Positions 42,487-51,986 of a stretch of 64,000 nt of DNA are shown in pieces. Under the pieces are notes generated by a model. It saw only the letters and a list, made by a program, of their open reading frames with translations. It ran no database searches and was not told the origin of the DNA. The stretch comes from Streptomyces diacarni (GTDB taxonomy: Bacteria; Actinomycetota; Actinomycetes; Streptomycetales; Streptomycetaceae), in NCBI RefSeq assembly GCF_003323715.1, contig NZ_QOIN01000047.1:496001-560000 (forward strand), given 5' to 3'. Every line of letters begins with the position of its first letter. The stretch's first letter is position 1. The translations under genes and the position numbers were made by a program.

Positions 42487-44232
42487 TCACGCCTCCAGCA
42501 GCTTGCGGACCCGCTCGGCGCCCACCGCGAGCAGCAGCGTGGGCAGGCGGGGGCCGGTCTCGCGGCTGACGAGGAGCCGGTAGAGCAGGGCGAAGAAGCC
42601 GCGCTGGGAGACCTTCAGTTCCGGGGTCGGCTTCGCGTCGGGGGCGAGCCCCGCCTGGATCTTCGGCACGCCGTACACCAGGGAGGTGAGGCCCTCCAGC
42701 GACCAGTTCGCCTCCAGGCCTTCCAGGAGCAGCCGCAGCGACTCGCGCTGCTGCTCGTCCAGCGAGGCGAGGAGTTCGGCGTCGGGCTCGTCGCGGACCC
42801 GGGTGCGCTGGTCGGCGGGGACCTGGGTGGTGATCCACCGGTGGGCGCGGTCGAGGCGGGGGCGGACCTCGTCCAGGTTGTGCACCGGGTGGGCGGGGTC
42901 GAGCTCGCTGAGGATGCGCAGGGTCTGCTCCTGCTGGCCGCCGGTGATGTCGGCGACCGAGGCGAGGGTGCGGTAGGGCAGCGGGCGCTCGGTGAGTGTG
43001 AGGGGGCCCAGGGCGGTGGTCGAGGCGCGGGTGTGCGCCGCGATGTCGGCGGGCTGTGCGCTGCCGTCGGCGATCTTGCGGCCGAGCGCGTCCCACTCGT
43101 CGTAGGTGCGCTGGATCTCCTGGTCGAAGGCGACCTTGAAGGACTGGTTGGGCTTGCGCCGCGCGTACAGCCAGCGCAGCAGCGGGGCCTCCATGATCTG
43201 GAGGGCGTCGGCGGGGGTGGGGACGCCGCCCTTGGAGGAGGACATCTTGGCCATGCCGCTGATGCCGACGAAGGCGTACATCGGGCCGAGGGGCTGCTGC
43301 CCGCCGAAGATCTCCTTGACGAGCTGGCCGCCGACGACGAACGAGGAGCCCGGGGACTGGTGGTCCACGCCCGAGGGTTCGAAGACGACGCCCTCGTACG
43401 CCCAGCGCATCGGCCAGTCGACCTTCCACACCAGCTTGCCGTGGCGGAAGGTGCGCAGCTCGACGGTCTCGCCGTGGCCGCACCGGCAGGTGTAGGTCAG
43501 CTCGGTGGTCGCGTCGTCGTAGGCGGTGACCGTGGTCAGGTCGCGGCCGCAGGCGGTGCAGTAGGGCTTGTACGGGTAGTAGGCGGAGCCGGCGCCCGCG
43601 CCCGAGCCGTCGTCCTCGGCCGCCGCGCCGGAGCCCTGGGCGGCCTCGACCTCGGCCTCGTCGGGCTTCTGCTGCTTGTGCTGGGGCTTCTTGCCGCCGC
43701 CCTTGGCTTCCTTCTCCAGCGTGCGGTAGCGGTCCAGCACCGCGTCGATGCGCTCGCGCTCGCGCATGGCGAAGAGGATCTGCTCGGTGTAGACGCCCGA
43801 GGTGTACTGCGCGGTCTGGCTGATGCCGCGGTACTCCACGCCGAGTTCCAGCAGCGACGCCTCCATGGCGGCCCTGAAGTGCTCGGCCCAGCTGCCGTAC
43901 GGGCTGCCGGCGGGTGCGGGCACGGCGGTCAGGGGGCGGCCGATGTGCTGGTCCCAGGAGGCGTCGACGCCCTCGACGCCTGCCGGGACCTTGCGGAACC
44001 GGTCGTAGTCGTCCCAGGACAGCAGGTGCTCGCAGTCCAGACCGCGGCGCTTGATCTCGTCGGCGACCAAGTGGGGCACCATGACCTCGCGCAGGTTGCC
44101 CAGGTGGATGGGGCCCGAGGGGCTCAGGCCTGACGCGCAGACGATCTTTTTGAGGCCGCGCCGCTCCGCTTCGGCGATGACGTCATCGGCGATACGGGAG
44201 ACCCAGTCGGCCTCATGGGTGGTCAAAGCCAC
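42487..44232 (-). CDS. lysS: Class I lysyl-tRNA synthetase
   Basis: A 581-residue class I lysyl-tRNA synthetase. The HIGH-like motif is '[20 protein letters not shown]', and the KMSKS-like motif is '[15 protein letters not shown]'. Two Cys pairs of a zinc site are in 'CTACGRD' and 'CRCGHGE'. GTG 44232 has a GGAAG site eight bases upstream; an in-frame GTG nine bases earlier has none. A Lys/Pro/Glu-rich insertion (about residues 170-205) is present. Most bacteria use the unrelated class II enzyme, and streptomycetes can carry both. It is divergent from argS. Confidence 0.93.
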   Translation of the reverse strand: MALTTHEADWVSRIADDVIAEAERRGLKKIVCASGLSPSGPIHLGNLREVMVPHLVADEIKRRGLDCEHLLSWDDYDRFRKVPAGVEGVDASWDQHIGRPLTAVPAPAGSPYGSWAEHFRAAMEASLLELGVEYRGISQTAQYTSGVYTEQILFAMRERERIDAVLDRYRTLEKEAKGGGKKPQHKQQKPDEAEVEAAQGSGAAAEDDGSGAGAGSAYYPYKPYCTACGRDLTTVTAYDDATTELTYTCRCGHGETVELRTFRHGKLVWKVDWPMRWAYEGVVFEPSGVDHQSPGSSFVVGGQLVKEIFGGQQPLGPMYAFVGISGMAKMSSSKGGVPTPADALQIMEAPLLRWLYARRKPNQSFKVAFDQEIQRTYDEWDALGRKIADGSAQPADIAAHTRASTTALGPLTLTERPLPYRTLASVADITGGQQEQTLRILSELDPAHPVHNLDEVRPRLDRAHRWITTQVPADQRTRVRDEPDAELLASLDEQQRESLRLLLEGLEANWSLEGLTSLVYGVPKIQAGLAPDAKPTPELKVSQRGFFALLYRLLVSRETGPRLPTLLLAVGAERVRKLLEA

Positions 44233-44370
44233 GTCCGGCACTTCCTTCTCGTCGCGCTCTTCAAACCTGCGCCGCCATTGTCCCACCCCGGAACGCGGCG
44301 GCGCTCCCCACTGCGCGCGTGGGATACTGGACGGCGCATCCAGCCACCCCGACGGAACGGTCAGCACTCC

Positions 44371-46158
44371 ATGGCTACGGTCCCCTCTCTCGCCGCTACG
44401 GTCCGCCTGCGCGTCTCGGACGCCCTCTCGGCTGCTCTGCCGGAGGCCGCCTCCGCCGACCCGCTGCTGCGACGTAGCGACCGGGCGGACTTCCAGGCCA
44501 ACGGAATGCTGGCGCTCGCCAAGCAGCTGAAGGGCAATCCGCGGGAGCTGGCGGCGAAGGTCACCGAGGCGGTGCCCGCGCAGGAGGAGGCCGCCGGGAA
44601 CGCGGTGATCGCCGGGATCGAGGTCTCGGGCCCCGGCTTCCTCAACATCACCGTCGCCGACCGGGCGATCGTCGAGAACCTGGCCGCCCGCCGGCAGGAC
44701 GAGCGCCTGGGCGTGCCGTACGCGGACGACCCCGGCACGACGGTGATCGACTACTCGCAGCCGAACGTCGCCAAGGAGATGCACGTCGGGCACCTGCGCT
44801 CGACGGTGATCGGCGACGCCGTCGTGCACCTGCTCGAACACCGGGGCGAGACGGTGATCCGGCGCCACCACATCGGCGACTGGGGCACCAACTTCGGCAT
44901 GCTCATCCAGTATCTGATCGAGCACCCGCACGAGCTGGACCACGCCTCGGACACGGCGGGTGCCAAGGACGCGGGCGAGGCCGCCATGGCCCGGCTCAAC
45001 CGGCTCTACAAGTCCTCCCGCGCCCTCTTCGACTCCGACGAGGGCTTCAAGGCCCGCGCCCGCGACCGGGTGCCGGCCCTGCAGAGCGGCGACGCGGAGA
45101 CGCTGACGCTCTGGCACAAGATCGTGGACGAGTCCAAGACGTACTTCCAGGGTGTCTACGACGAGCTGGACGTCGAGATCCGCGACGCGGACATCGTCGG
45201 CGAGAGCGCCTACAACGACGACCTCCAGCAGGTGGTCAAGGACCTGGAGGAGTCCGGGGTCGCCGTGCGCTCCGAGGGCGCGCTGTGCGTCTTCTTCGAG
45301 GACGTCAAGGGCCCCGACGGCACGCCCACCCCGCTGATCGTCCAGAAGTCCAACGGCGGCTTCGGCTACGCGGCCACCGACCTGGCCGCCATCCGCAACC
45401 GCGTCGGCGACCTGAAGGCCGACACCCTGCTGTACGTGGTCGACGCCCGCCAGGCGCTGCACTTCCGCATGGTGTTCGAGACGGCGCAGCGCGCCGGCTG
45501 GCTGCCCGAGGGCGCCGCCAGGCAGCTCCCGTTCGGCACCGTGCTGGGCAAGGACGGCAAGCCGTTCAAGACCCGCGAGGGCGAGACGGTGCGCCTGGTC
45601 GACCTGCTGGACGAGGCGGTGGAGCGCGCGGCGGCCGTCGTCCGCGAGAAGGCCGACGCGAGCGTGACCGAGGAGGAGATCCAGCGGCGCGCCCAGCAGG
45701 TCGGTATCGGCGCGGTCAAGTACGCGGACCTGTCCAACTCGATGACGCGCGACTACGTCTTCGACCTGGACCGCATGGTCTCCCTCCAGGGCGACACCAG
45801 CGTCTACCTCCAGTACGCGTACGCGCGGGTCCGCTCGATCTTCCGCAAGGCGGGCGGGCTGGAGCCCGTGCCGCACCCGGAGCGGGAGCTGGTCCCGGCC
45901 GAGCGGACGCTGGCCCTGCACCTGGACGGCTTCGCGGACACGCTGGTGACGGCGGCCGACGAGTACGCGCCGCACAAGCTGACGGCGTACCTGTACGAAC
46001 TGGCCACGCTCTACAGCCGGTTCTTCGAGAACTGCCTCGTCCTCGACCCGGCGGAGCCCGAGCAGTCCGAGAACCGCCTGTTCCTGTGCGAGATGACCGC
46101 GAAGGTCCTCCACCAGGGCCTGGCGCTGCTCGGCATCCGCACGCCCGAGCGGCTGTGA
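44371..46158 (+). CDS. argS: Arginyl-tRNA synthetase
   Basis: A 595-residue class I enzyme. The N-terminal additional domain is '[20 protein letters not shown]', the HIGH motif is '[20 protein letters not shown]', '[12 protein letters not shown]' contacts arginine, and the KMSK-equivalent is '[20 protein letters not shown]'. The anticodon-binding DALR domain ends the protein ('[12 protein letters not shown]'). It charges tRNA-Arg. It is divergent from the lysyl-tRNA synthetase gene, a shared arrangement with a 138-base gap whose ATACT near 44323 may be a -10 element. Confidence 0.95.
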   Translation: MATVPSLAATVRLRVSDALSAALPEAASADPLLRRSDRADFQANGMLALAKQLKGNPRELAAKVTEAVPAQEEAAGNAVIAGIEVSGPGFLNITVADRAIVENLAARRQDERLGVPYADDPGTTVIDYSQPNVAKEMHVGHLRSTVIGDAVVHLLEHRGETVIRRHHIGDWGTNFGMLIQYLIEHPHELDHASDTAGAKDAGEAAMARLNRLYKSSRALFDSDEGFKARARDRVPALQSGDAETLTLWHKIVDESKTYFQGVYDELDVEIRDADIVGESAYNDDLQQVVKDLEESGVAVRSEGALCVFFEDVKGPDGTPTPLIVQKSNGGFGYAATDLAAIRNRVGDLKADTLLYVVDARQALHFRMVFETAQRAGWLPEGAARQLPFGTVLGKDGKPFKTREGETVRLVDLLDEAVERAAAVVREKADASVTEEEIQRRAQQVGIGAVKYADLSNSMTRDYVFDLDRMVSLQGDTSVYLQYAYARVRSIFRKAGGLEPVPHPERELVPAERTLALHLDGFADTLVTAADEYAPHKLTAYLYELATLYSRFFENCLVLDPAEPEQSENRLFLCEMTAKVLHQGLALLGIRTPERL

Positions 46159-46233
46159 GCCGGGGCCTGACGCGCGGCTCGCGCCGGGCCCGCGCACCCC
46201 GCGCGGCCGCGAAGGGCCGGCGGGGTCGCGCGG

Positions 46234-46800
46234 TCACGACGGGTGGACGCCGCGCAGGATCTCCTCCCGCAGTTCGGCGGCCATCGTCTTGATGGTCCGC
46301 AGCCCCTGCCTGCCCCACGGGCGCGGCCGCTGGTCGACGACGCAGATCGTGCCCAGCGGCATGCCCGAGGGGTCGAGCAGCGGCGCGCCCAGGTAGGACT
46401 TGATGCCCACCTCGTCCACGACGGGGTTGACGGCGAACCGGGCGAAGTCGCGCACGTCCTCCAGCACCAGCGCGGTACGCCGGGCCACGACGTGCACGCA
46501 GAAGCCGTGGTCGCGCTCCATCACCCGGCCCACGCCGCCGTCCGGGTCGACCGGGCCCTTCTCCGGGTCCATCGTCGAGTCGTACAGGCCCGAGAAGTAC
46601 TGCCGCCGCTCGTCGATGAAGTTGACCATCGCGAAGGGCGCGTCCGTGACCCGGGCCAGCTCCCGCGCGAAGGCGTCGAACTCGGGTATGGGCCGCTCGC
46701 CGATGCCCAACTCCTTGAGCCGGGCCACCCGCGCGGGCGCCTCGGTGTCCTGCGGGGTCACCAGCAGGCGGGCCGTGAGGTCAAGCGGTGTGAACGGCAT
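46234..46800 (-). CDS. GAF domain protein at the end of the conservon operon
   Basis: A 188-residue GAF protein: 'FAMVNFIDERRQYFSGLYDS' is the first strand pair, 'MERDHGFCVHVVARRTALVL' the conserved Cys/His helix, and 'IKSYLGAPLLDPSGMPLGTI' with 'CVVDQRPRPW' ends the fold. Such proteins often close conservon operons and may sense a ligand or redox state for the complex. Its start overlaps the cvnD stop by 20 bases, showing that it belongs to the operon. Confidence 0.87.
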   Translation of the reverse strand: MPFTPLDLTARLLVTPQDTEAPARVARLKELGIGERPIPEFDAFARELARVTDAPFAMVNFIDERRQYFSGLYDSTMDPEKGPVDPDGGVGRVMERDHGFCVHVVARRTALVLEDVRDFARFAVNPVVDEVGIKSYLGAPLLDPSGMPLGTICVVDQRPRPWGRQGLRTIKTMAAELREEILRGVHPS

Positions 46801-47371
46801 GCGCGCTCCTCGGGTCGATCAGGTGCTGGATGAGGGAGATGAGGACCCCGGTGGCGGAGTCGGGGGCGCGGGCGTCGCACAGGACGACGGGGACGCCCGG
46901 GTCGAGGTCGATCGCCGCTCGCACCTCGTCGGGGTTGTAGCGGTGGGATCCCTCGAACTCGTTGACGGCCAGCACGAAGCGGATGCCGCGCCGCTCGAAG
47001 TAGTCCACGGCGGGGAAGCAGTCTTCGAGACGCCGGGTGTCCGCCAGCACCACGGCGCCCAGCGCCCCGGCGGACAGCTCGTCCCACATGAACCAGAAGC
47101 GGTCCTGGCCCGGCGTGCCGAACAGGTACAGGACGTACCCCGCCTCGAAGGTGAGGCGCCCGAAGTCCATGGCCACGGTGGTCGTCGTCTTCTCCTCCAC
47201 CCCCTCCAGGCTGTCGGTGGCCGCGCCGACCTGCGTCAAAAGCTCCTCGGTGCTCAGCGGGTCGATCTCGCTGACGGCCCCCACGAAGGTCGTCTTGCCG
47301 ACCCCGAACCCGCCCGCGACGATGATCTTCAGCGCGGTCGGGAAGGGGTCAGAGTCTTCTACGGAGCCCAT
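46781..47371 (-). CDS. cvnD: Conservon GTPase (CvnD)
   Basis: A 196-residue Ras-like ATP/GTP-binding protein. The P-loop is 'KIIVAGGFGVGKTTFVGAVS', switch I is near 'EEKTTTTVAMDFGRL', the DxxG-equivalent is 'LFGTPGQDRFWFMWDEL', and the base-recognition motif is 'VLAVNEFEGSHRY' with N-E in place of NKxD. It works with CvnA, CvnB and CvnC in a membrane complex likened to G-protein-coupled signalling. ATG 47371 overlaps the cvnC end by 23 bases. Confidence 0.92.
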   Translation of the reverse strand: MGSVEDSDPFPTALKIIVAGGFGVGKTTFVGAVSEIDPLSTEELLTQVGAATDSLEGVEEKTTTTVAMDFGRLTFEAGYVLYLFGTPGQDRFWFMWDELSAGALGAVVLADTRRLEDCFPAVDYFERRGIRFVLAVNEFEGSHRYNPDEVRAAIDLDPGVPVVLCDARAPDSATGVLISLIQHLIDPRSAHAVHTA

Positions 47372-47726
47372 CCAGCACCGCCTCCAACAGTTCTCGGTCG
47401 TTCGTGGCGGGGCCCTGCAGATGTACGGGGCCACGCGTGGTGACGGCGCCGCAGTCCACCAGGTCCGACAGCACCACCTTGGTGACGGTGGCGGGCAGGT
47501 GGACGGTCGCGGCGATCTCGGCGACGGACACGGGCCCGCCGCACAGTCCGAGCACCTGGCTGTGCTCGGGACCCAGGTAGCCGTCCGGGCGGACACCGGT
47601 CGCCAGCACCAGCGTCAGCAGATCCAGATCGGCCGAAGGCCTGGTGCGTCCCTCGCTGACGGTGTACGGGCGGACCAGCCGGCCCGCGTCGTCGTCGAGC
47701 CAGGGCTCGTCGGGGGCTCCTGGCAT
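47349..47726 (-). CDS. cvnC: Conservon DUF742 protein (CvnC)
   Basis: A 125-residue DUF742 protein: 'RLVRPYTVSEGRTRPSADLD' at the start, 'GGPVSVAEIAATVHLPATVT' with a winged-helix-like 'KVVLSDLVDCGAVTTRGPVH', and the helical end 'LLEAVLDGLRRRL'. It is a fixed member of the conservon between the roadblock protein and the GTPase, with overlapping or near-touching ends on both sides. Confidence 0.92.
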   Translation of the reverse strand: MPGAPDEPWLDDDAGRLVRPYTVSEGRTRPSADLDLLTLVLATGVRPDGYLGPEHSQVLGLCGGPVSVAEIAATVHLPATVTKVVLSDLVDCGAVTTRGPVHLQGPATNDRELLEAVLDGLRRRL

Positions 47727-47730
47727 GGCG

Positions 47731-48147
47731 TCAGGCGCCGCGAGGCTGCCGGGCCGGTGTCGCCAGGTACGGGCGGACGCTCTTGACCAGCATGGCCATC
47801 TCGTAGCCGAGCACGCCCGCGTCCGCCTCGCTCCCCGCGAACACGGCCAGGCAGGCGCCGTGGCCCGCGGTGCTGACGAACAAGAGCGAGCTGTCCAGCT
47901 CGACCACCACCTGGCGCACGTCGTCGCCGCCCGCGAAGCGCACCCCGGCGCTGCGGCCCAGCGAGTACAGGCCCGAGGCGAGCGCCGCCATGTGGTCCGC
48001 CGTGTCGGTCTCCAGCCCGTGCGCCGCCTTCACCAGCCCGTCCGAGGACAGCAACAGGGCGCTGCGCGCATGCGGTACGCGCTCGACCAGTCCTGTCAGC
48101 AGCCAGGACAGGTTCACCGTCTGCTGTCGCGGGGGTGCTTCACTCAT
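47731..48147 (-). CDS. cvnB: Conservon roadblock/LC7 protein (CvnB)
   Basis: A 138-residue roadblock/LC7 domain: 'NLSWLLTGLVERVPHARSAL' begins the domain, 'LLSSDGLVKAAHGL' is the core strand pair, and 'RQVVVELDSSLLFVSTAGHG' follows. In related systems (MglB, for example) this fold acts on the GTPase as an activator. It starts 66 bases after the cvnA gene and ends four bases before cvnC. Confidence 0.92.
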   Translation of the reverse strand: MSEAPPRQQTVNLSWLLTGLVERVPHARSALLLSSDGLVKAAHGLETDTADHMAALASGLYSLGRSAGVRFAGGDDVRQVVVELDSSLLFVSTAGHGACLAVFAGSEADAGVLGYEMAMLVKSVRPYLATPARQPRGA

Positions 48148-48212
48148 CTGGATCGCGTCTTCCTCTCGGTGGGCCGGGCTGTTGCCAGGAGTCGGTGGGC
48201 CGGATCGCCGCC

Positions 48213-50069
48213 TCAAGGGGCCGGCCTGTCGCCGTGCGGCGGGGCCGGGGCGGGCCCGGGTGGCGCGCCCCGGCCCCGCTCCTCGGCCCCCGTGCCGGTC
48301 CGTGCCTCGCCCCCGGCTTCTGTCTCGGCCTCGGTTTCCGTCTCGGCCTCGGTTTCCGTCTCGGCCCGGACGGTGCCGCGCTGGAACGCCGCCATCAGCC
48401 CCGGGTCGTGCACAGGTTCGTCGGCCCGGACGCCGGAGGAGGCCGCGCGCGGCGGCGCGTCCCGCAGCTCGGGAACGAGGTGCTCCTGACGGCGCCGCCG
48501 AGGCAACCGGGGCCGCTCGTCGCCCCCGGGACCGGGACCGGGCCCGGGACCTGCGGACGGCTGCGGGGACGGCGGCCCGAACGGGGGTGGCGGCACCGGC
48601 GCGTGCTGCGGCCCGTGAGACGGCGCCGACCGCGACTCGTGCGGCGGCGCCGGCCTCGGCTCGGGGGCCGGCGCCGGCCGCGATACGGGCGGCACCTCGG
48701 GGGCGCGGTGCCGCCCTGCCCGCACCGGGAGGGTGCGCTCCGACACCCGGTCCCGCGGGGCCGCGGGGGCCGGGCCCCCGCCCGCGGACGCCGCTGCCGG
48801 ACGGTTCCCGGCGTCCGAACGCCGGGGCGCGGCCGCCGCCTTGGGACGCTCCTCGCGGGCGCCCAGCATGGCGTGGGGCAGGACGAGGACGGCCTGGATG
48901 CCGCCGTAGATGTTGGTGCGGAGCTGGACGGCGATGTCGTGCCGCCTGGCGAGGGTGGAGACGACGTACATGCCGATGCGCCCGTCGGACAGCAGCGCGG
49001 CGACGTCGACGCTCTCGGGGTCGGCCAGCAGCGCGTTCATGCGGCGCTGTTCGGCTCCGGTCATGCCCAGTCCGCGGTCCTCCACCTCCACGGCGAGCCC
49101 CGCGGTCACGTGGGAGGCGCGCAGCAGCACCTGCGTCTGCGGCGCGGAGTAGACCGTCGCGTTCTCCACCAGTTCGGACAGCAGGTGGATGACGTCGGCG
49201 ACGGCGCCGCCGCGCACGGTGCCCTCCAGGGGCGGCACCAGTTTGACGCGCTGGTAGTGCTCGACCTCGGCGGTGGCCGAGCGGAGGATCTCGGTGAGCG
49301 GTACGGGCCGGGTCCACTGGCGCCGGGAGACGGCGCCGCCGAGGACCGCCAGGTTCTCGGCGTAGCGGCGCACGCGGGTAGCCAGGTGGTCGACCTGGAA
49401 GACGCCCTTGAGGATGTCGGGGTCCTCGACCTGGTTCTCCAACTCGTCCAGGACCTTGATCTCGCGGTGCAGCAGCGACTGGAGCCGGCGGGCGAGGTTG
49501 ACGAAGACGGCGACCCGGTCGTCCGCGCCGAGCCCCTGCCGCCGCTCTTCCTCGCCACTGCCCGCCGCGTGGCCGGTGGCGCCGCGCGCGGCCAGGTGGG
49601 CGGCCTGTGCCACCGCGCTGTGCGCGGCGTGCCGCGCGAGGGCCAGTTCGTGGGCGAGCGGCTCCAGGGGGTCGCCGCCGGGCCGGGGTTCGGGCGCGGG
49701 CGCGGGCCGGGGCGCGGTGAGCGGTTCGCCCGCCTGGAGCCTGCGCAGTTGCGCCGCCGTCTCGGCGCGGCCGCGCTCGGCCGCGCGGCGCAGTTCGGCG
49801 TGGCGCGCCTGACTCGTGCGCGCCTGGGTGGTGGCGGTCCGCAGGCCGGTGGCGAGTGCCGCGGCCGCGACGAGTAACGCCCCGGCGAGCACGCCGACGG
49901 CGGCGGCGTCGTCGAAACCGGTTCGCGCGGCCGCCGTCCCGGCGGGTTCCCACGCGTTCCACAGGTAGGCCACGGCTCCGGCGCCGGCGAGTGCGACGAC
50001 GACGGCGGGCACCGTCGCCAGCCGTATCAGACGGCGGCGTACCACCGCGTCCGCTGGAGATTGAGGCAT
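48213..50069 (-). CDS. cvnA: Conservon sensor kinase-like protein (CvnA)
   Basis: A 618-residue membrane protein. Transmembrane helices at residues about 15-36 and 54-76 enclose a very short external loop. The cytoplasmic part has a coiled helix, a dimerisation-like region ('LARRLQSLLHREIKVLDELE') and an HATPase domain with N-box 'LSELVENATVYSAPQTQVLL' and 'VEVEDRGLGMTGAEQRRMN'. There is no clear phosphorylatable H-box. The C-terminal ~190 residues are Pro/Ala/Arg/Glu-rich, with an 18-base repeat encoding (A/E)ETETE. ATG 50069 has GAGGGA five bases upstream. Confidence 0.9.
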   Translation of the reverse strand: MPQSPADAVVRRRLIRLATVPAVVVALAGAGAVAYLWNAWEPAGTAAARTGFDDAAAVGVLAGALLVAAAALATGLRTATTQARTSQARHAELRRAAERGRAETAAQLRRLQAGEPLTAPRPAPAPEPRPGGDPLEPLAHELALARHAAHSAVAQAAHLAARGATGHAAGSGEEERRQGLGADDRVAVFVNLARRLQSLLHREIKVLDELENQVEDPDILKGVFQVDHLATRVRRYAENLAVLGGAVSRRQWTRPVPLTEILRSATAEVEHYQRVKLVPPLEGTVRGGAVADVIHLLSELVENATVYSAPQTQVLLRASHVTAGLAVEVEDRGLGMTGAEQRRMNALLADPESVDVAALLSDGRIGMYVVSTLARRHDIAVQLRTNIYGGIQAVLVLPHAMLGAREERPKAAAAPRRSDAGNRPAAASAGGGPAPAAPRDRVSERTLPVRAGRHRAPEVPPVSRPAPAPEPRPAPPHESRSAPSHGPQHAPVPPPPFGPPSPQPSAGPGPGPGPGGDERPRLPRRRRQEHLVPELRDAPPRAASSGVRADEPVHDPGLMAAFQRGTVRAETETEAETETEAETEAGGEARTGTGAEERGRGAPPGPAPAPPHGDRPAP

Positions 50070-50319
50070 CGATTCCCTCGGTGATTCCGCTGCGATTCCG
50101 CTGCGAACAAGGAGCGTCCCCGCCCGGCTGGAGAACGGTCCTTCTCCCGCCGGGCGGCGTGGGTCCAGCCATGGTGCTACGGCGCAGGCCGCGATGCGGG
50201 GCCCCGTCACAACTGCCACACAACTGGGACGAGTTCGACAGCGAGGTATACGAAAACGAACGAATGCGAGCGGAGACCGGCCGACCCCGGTCACCGGGAT
50301 CGGCCGGACCTCCCGGGCC

Positions 50320-50676
50320 TCAGCGCTCGGGGAAGAACGCGTACAGCAGGCAGCCCTGCTCGCTGTGCGGCTGGTGGGTGGAGCCCCTGGCCCCCCGCAC
50401 CCGGCTGCCCGCCGGGTAGCGGCCGCCCTCGTCCCTGAGCTCTCCCTCGACGACGACCAGGATCTCGCTGCTGTCGCCGTGGTGGTCGGGCTCGGTGTAG
50501 CCGGACCCCGGGGCGAACCGCACGTAGGCCTCGCGCGGCAACGCGTCCGAGCCGTCCGCGGGGCTGGTCCAGCTGACCACCCGGGCGCTCACCCCGGGGT
50601 ACAGCTCGATCGGGTCGATGCCCTCCAGTGCCTGGGCGTCGACCACATGGAAGTCGGGGCGCGCGGAAGTCGTCAC
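50320..50676 (-). CDS. Small cupin protein
   Basis: A 118-residue single-domain cupin. 'GIDPIELYPGVSARVVSWTS' opens it, motif 1 is the 'GYTEPDHHGDSSEILVVVEG' His-rich strand, and motif 2 is 'GSRVRGARGSTHQPHSEQGC'. The two His pairs and Glu are a likely metal site, as in ChrR-type or anti-sigma-linked cupins. GTG 50676 has a GAGGAG site six bases upstream. It is divergent in context from none of its neighbours; the upstream gap holds a hairpin at 50810-50835. Confidence 0.83.
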   Translation of the reverse strand: MTTSARPDFHVVDAQALEGIDPIELYPGVSARVVSWTSPADGSDALPREAYVRFAPGSGYTEPDHHGDSSEILVVVEGELRDEGGRYPAGSRVRGARGSTHQPHSEQGCLLYAFFPER

Positions 50677-50918
50677 GATGTGCTCCTCTTTCTCTGCGGT
50701 GGCGCTGCGACAAAGGGGACTTCGCGAGACGGGAGAGGTGCGCCGTCGAAGTCGCGCGGGGTCAAGCCGCCCAGCACAGTGCGATGACATGACGTCAACT
50801 GCCTCGGCGGCGGCGGGACTTCGCCCGCCGCCGCGCCATTCGAACAAGGCCCGAAGAGCGTAAGTGATCCTTCCGGCTCCCACAACGGAAACGGGCGTTA
50901 ATTGAGCGGACAACGACA
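50677..50918 (-). other. Leader region of the cupin gene, no gene seen
   Basis: No convincing reading frame. A nine-base GC stem closed by ACTTCG (about 50810-50835) is present, and TTGACG on the minus strand near 50800 could be a -35 element. A regulatory leader is possible but unproven. Confidence 0.35.
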
Positions 50919-50978
50919 AGGGCCCCATCCCTGGCGGATGGGGCCCTCAACCCGGCCGGCCCCTCGGAGGCCGGCCGG
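50919..50978 (-). terminator. Tandem terminators after hemB
   Basis: Two perfect hairpins lie in tandem downstream of the hemB stop. The first met is a 10-base stem (50952-50961 with 50969-50978, loop of seven). The second is a 12-base stem (50919-50930 with 50936-50947, loop CTGGC). Both are GC-rich, and together they close the rex-hem operon. Confidence 0.82.
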
Positions 50979-50984
50979 CTCGGT

Positions 50985-51986
50985 TCAGTACCGCGCGCGC
51001 AGCAGCCCAGCGGCCTCCGTCGCCCAGTAGGTGAGGATCATGTTCGCGCCGGCCCGGGTGAAGCTGGTCAGCGACTCCAGGACAGCCGCCTCGCGGTCGA
51101 TCCAGCCCTTCTCCGCCGCCGCCTCGACCATCGCGTACTCGCCCGAGACCTGGTAGACGCCGACCGGCACCTCGGTCCGCTCGGCGAAGTCCCGCAGGAC
51201 GTCCAGGTAGGGCAGGCCCGGCTTGACCATCACCATGTCCGCACCCTCGGCCAGATCGAGCGACAGCTCGCGCAGCGCCTCACGCGCGTTGGCCGGGTCC
51301 TGCTGATACGTCTTGCGGTCGCCCTGGAGCGAAGAGCCGACGGCCTCGCGGAAGGGGCCGTAGAACGCGGAGGAGTACTTCGCCGTGTAGGCGAACAGGG
51401 CCACGTCCTGGTGCCCCGCCTCCTCCAGCGCCGCGCGGACGTACGCGATCTGGCCGTCCATCATGCCGCTGGGGCCCAGCACATGGGCGCCCGCGTCGGC
51501 CTGGACGCGGGCCATCTCGGCGTACCGCTCAAGCGTCGCGTCGTTGTCCACGCGGCCGTCCCCGGTGAGCACCCCGCAGTGGCCGTGGTCGGTGTACTCG
51601 TCCAGGCACAGGTCGGACATCAGCACCAGCGCGTCACCGACCTCGGCCCGCACGTCCCGCAGCGCCACCTGGAGGATGCCCTCCGGATCGGTGCCCGCGG
51701 TGCCCACCGCGTCCTTCTTCGCGTCCTCGGGCACGCCGTAGAGCATCAGCCCGCCGACGCCCGCCTCGGCCGCCTCCACGGCGGCCTTCCGCAGCGTGTC
51801 CCTGGTGTGCTGCACGACGCCCGGCATCGAGCCCACCGGCACAGGCGCGCCGATGCCCTCCCGCACGAAGGCGGGCAGGATCAGATCGGACGGCCTGGTG
51901 TGGTGCTCGGCGACCAGCCGGCGCATGGCCGGGACGCTGCGCAGCCGCCGCGGCCTGGCAGCCGGGAAGCTGCCGTAGGCGCTCAT
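50985..51986 (-). CDS. hemB: Delta-aminolevulinic acid dehydratase (porphobilinogen synthase)
   Basis: A 333-residue enzyme that joins two 5-aminolevulinates to porphobilinogen. The Schiff-base lysines are in 'FAYTAKYSSAFYGPFREA' and 'DMVMVKPGLPYLDVLRDF'. The metal region reads 'LMSDLCLDEYTDHGHCGVL', with Cys, Asp and Cys where zinc enzymes have three Cys, so the metal is probably bound in a mixed way. ATG 51986 overlaps the hemD stop by four bases, making it the last gene of the rex-hemA-hemC-hemD-hemB operon. Confidence 0.95.
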   Translation of the reverse strand: MSAYGSFPAARPRRLRSVPAMRRLVAEHHTRPSDLILPAFVREGIGAPVPVGSMPGVVQHTRDTLRKAAVEAAEAGVGGLMLYGVPEDAKKDAVGTAGTDPEGILQVALRDVRAEVGDALVLMSDLCLDEYTDHGHCGVLTGDGRVDNDATLERYAEMARVQADAGAHVLGPSGMMDGQIAYVRAALEEAGHQDVALFAYTAKYSSAFYGPFREAVGSSLQGDRKTYQQDPANAREALRELSLDLAEGADMVMVKPGLPYLDVLRDFAERTEVPVGVYQVSGEYAMVEAAAEKGWIDREAAVLESLTSFTRAGANMILTYWATEAAGLLRARY

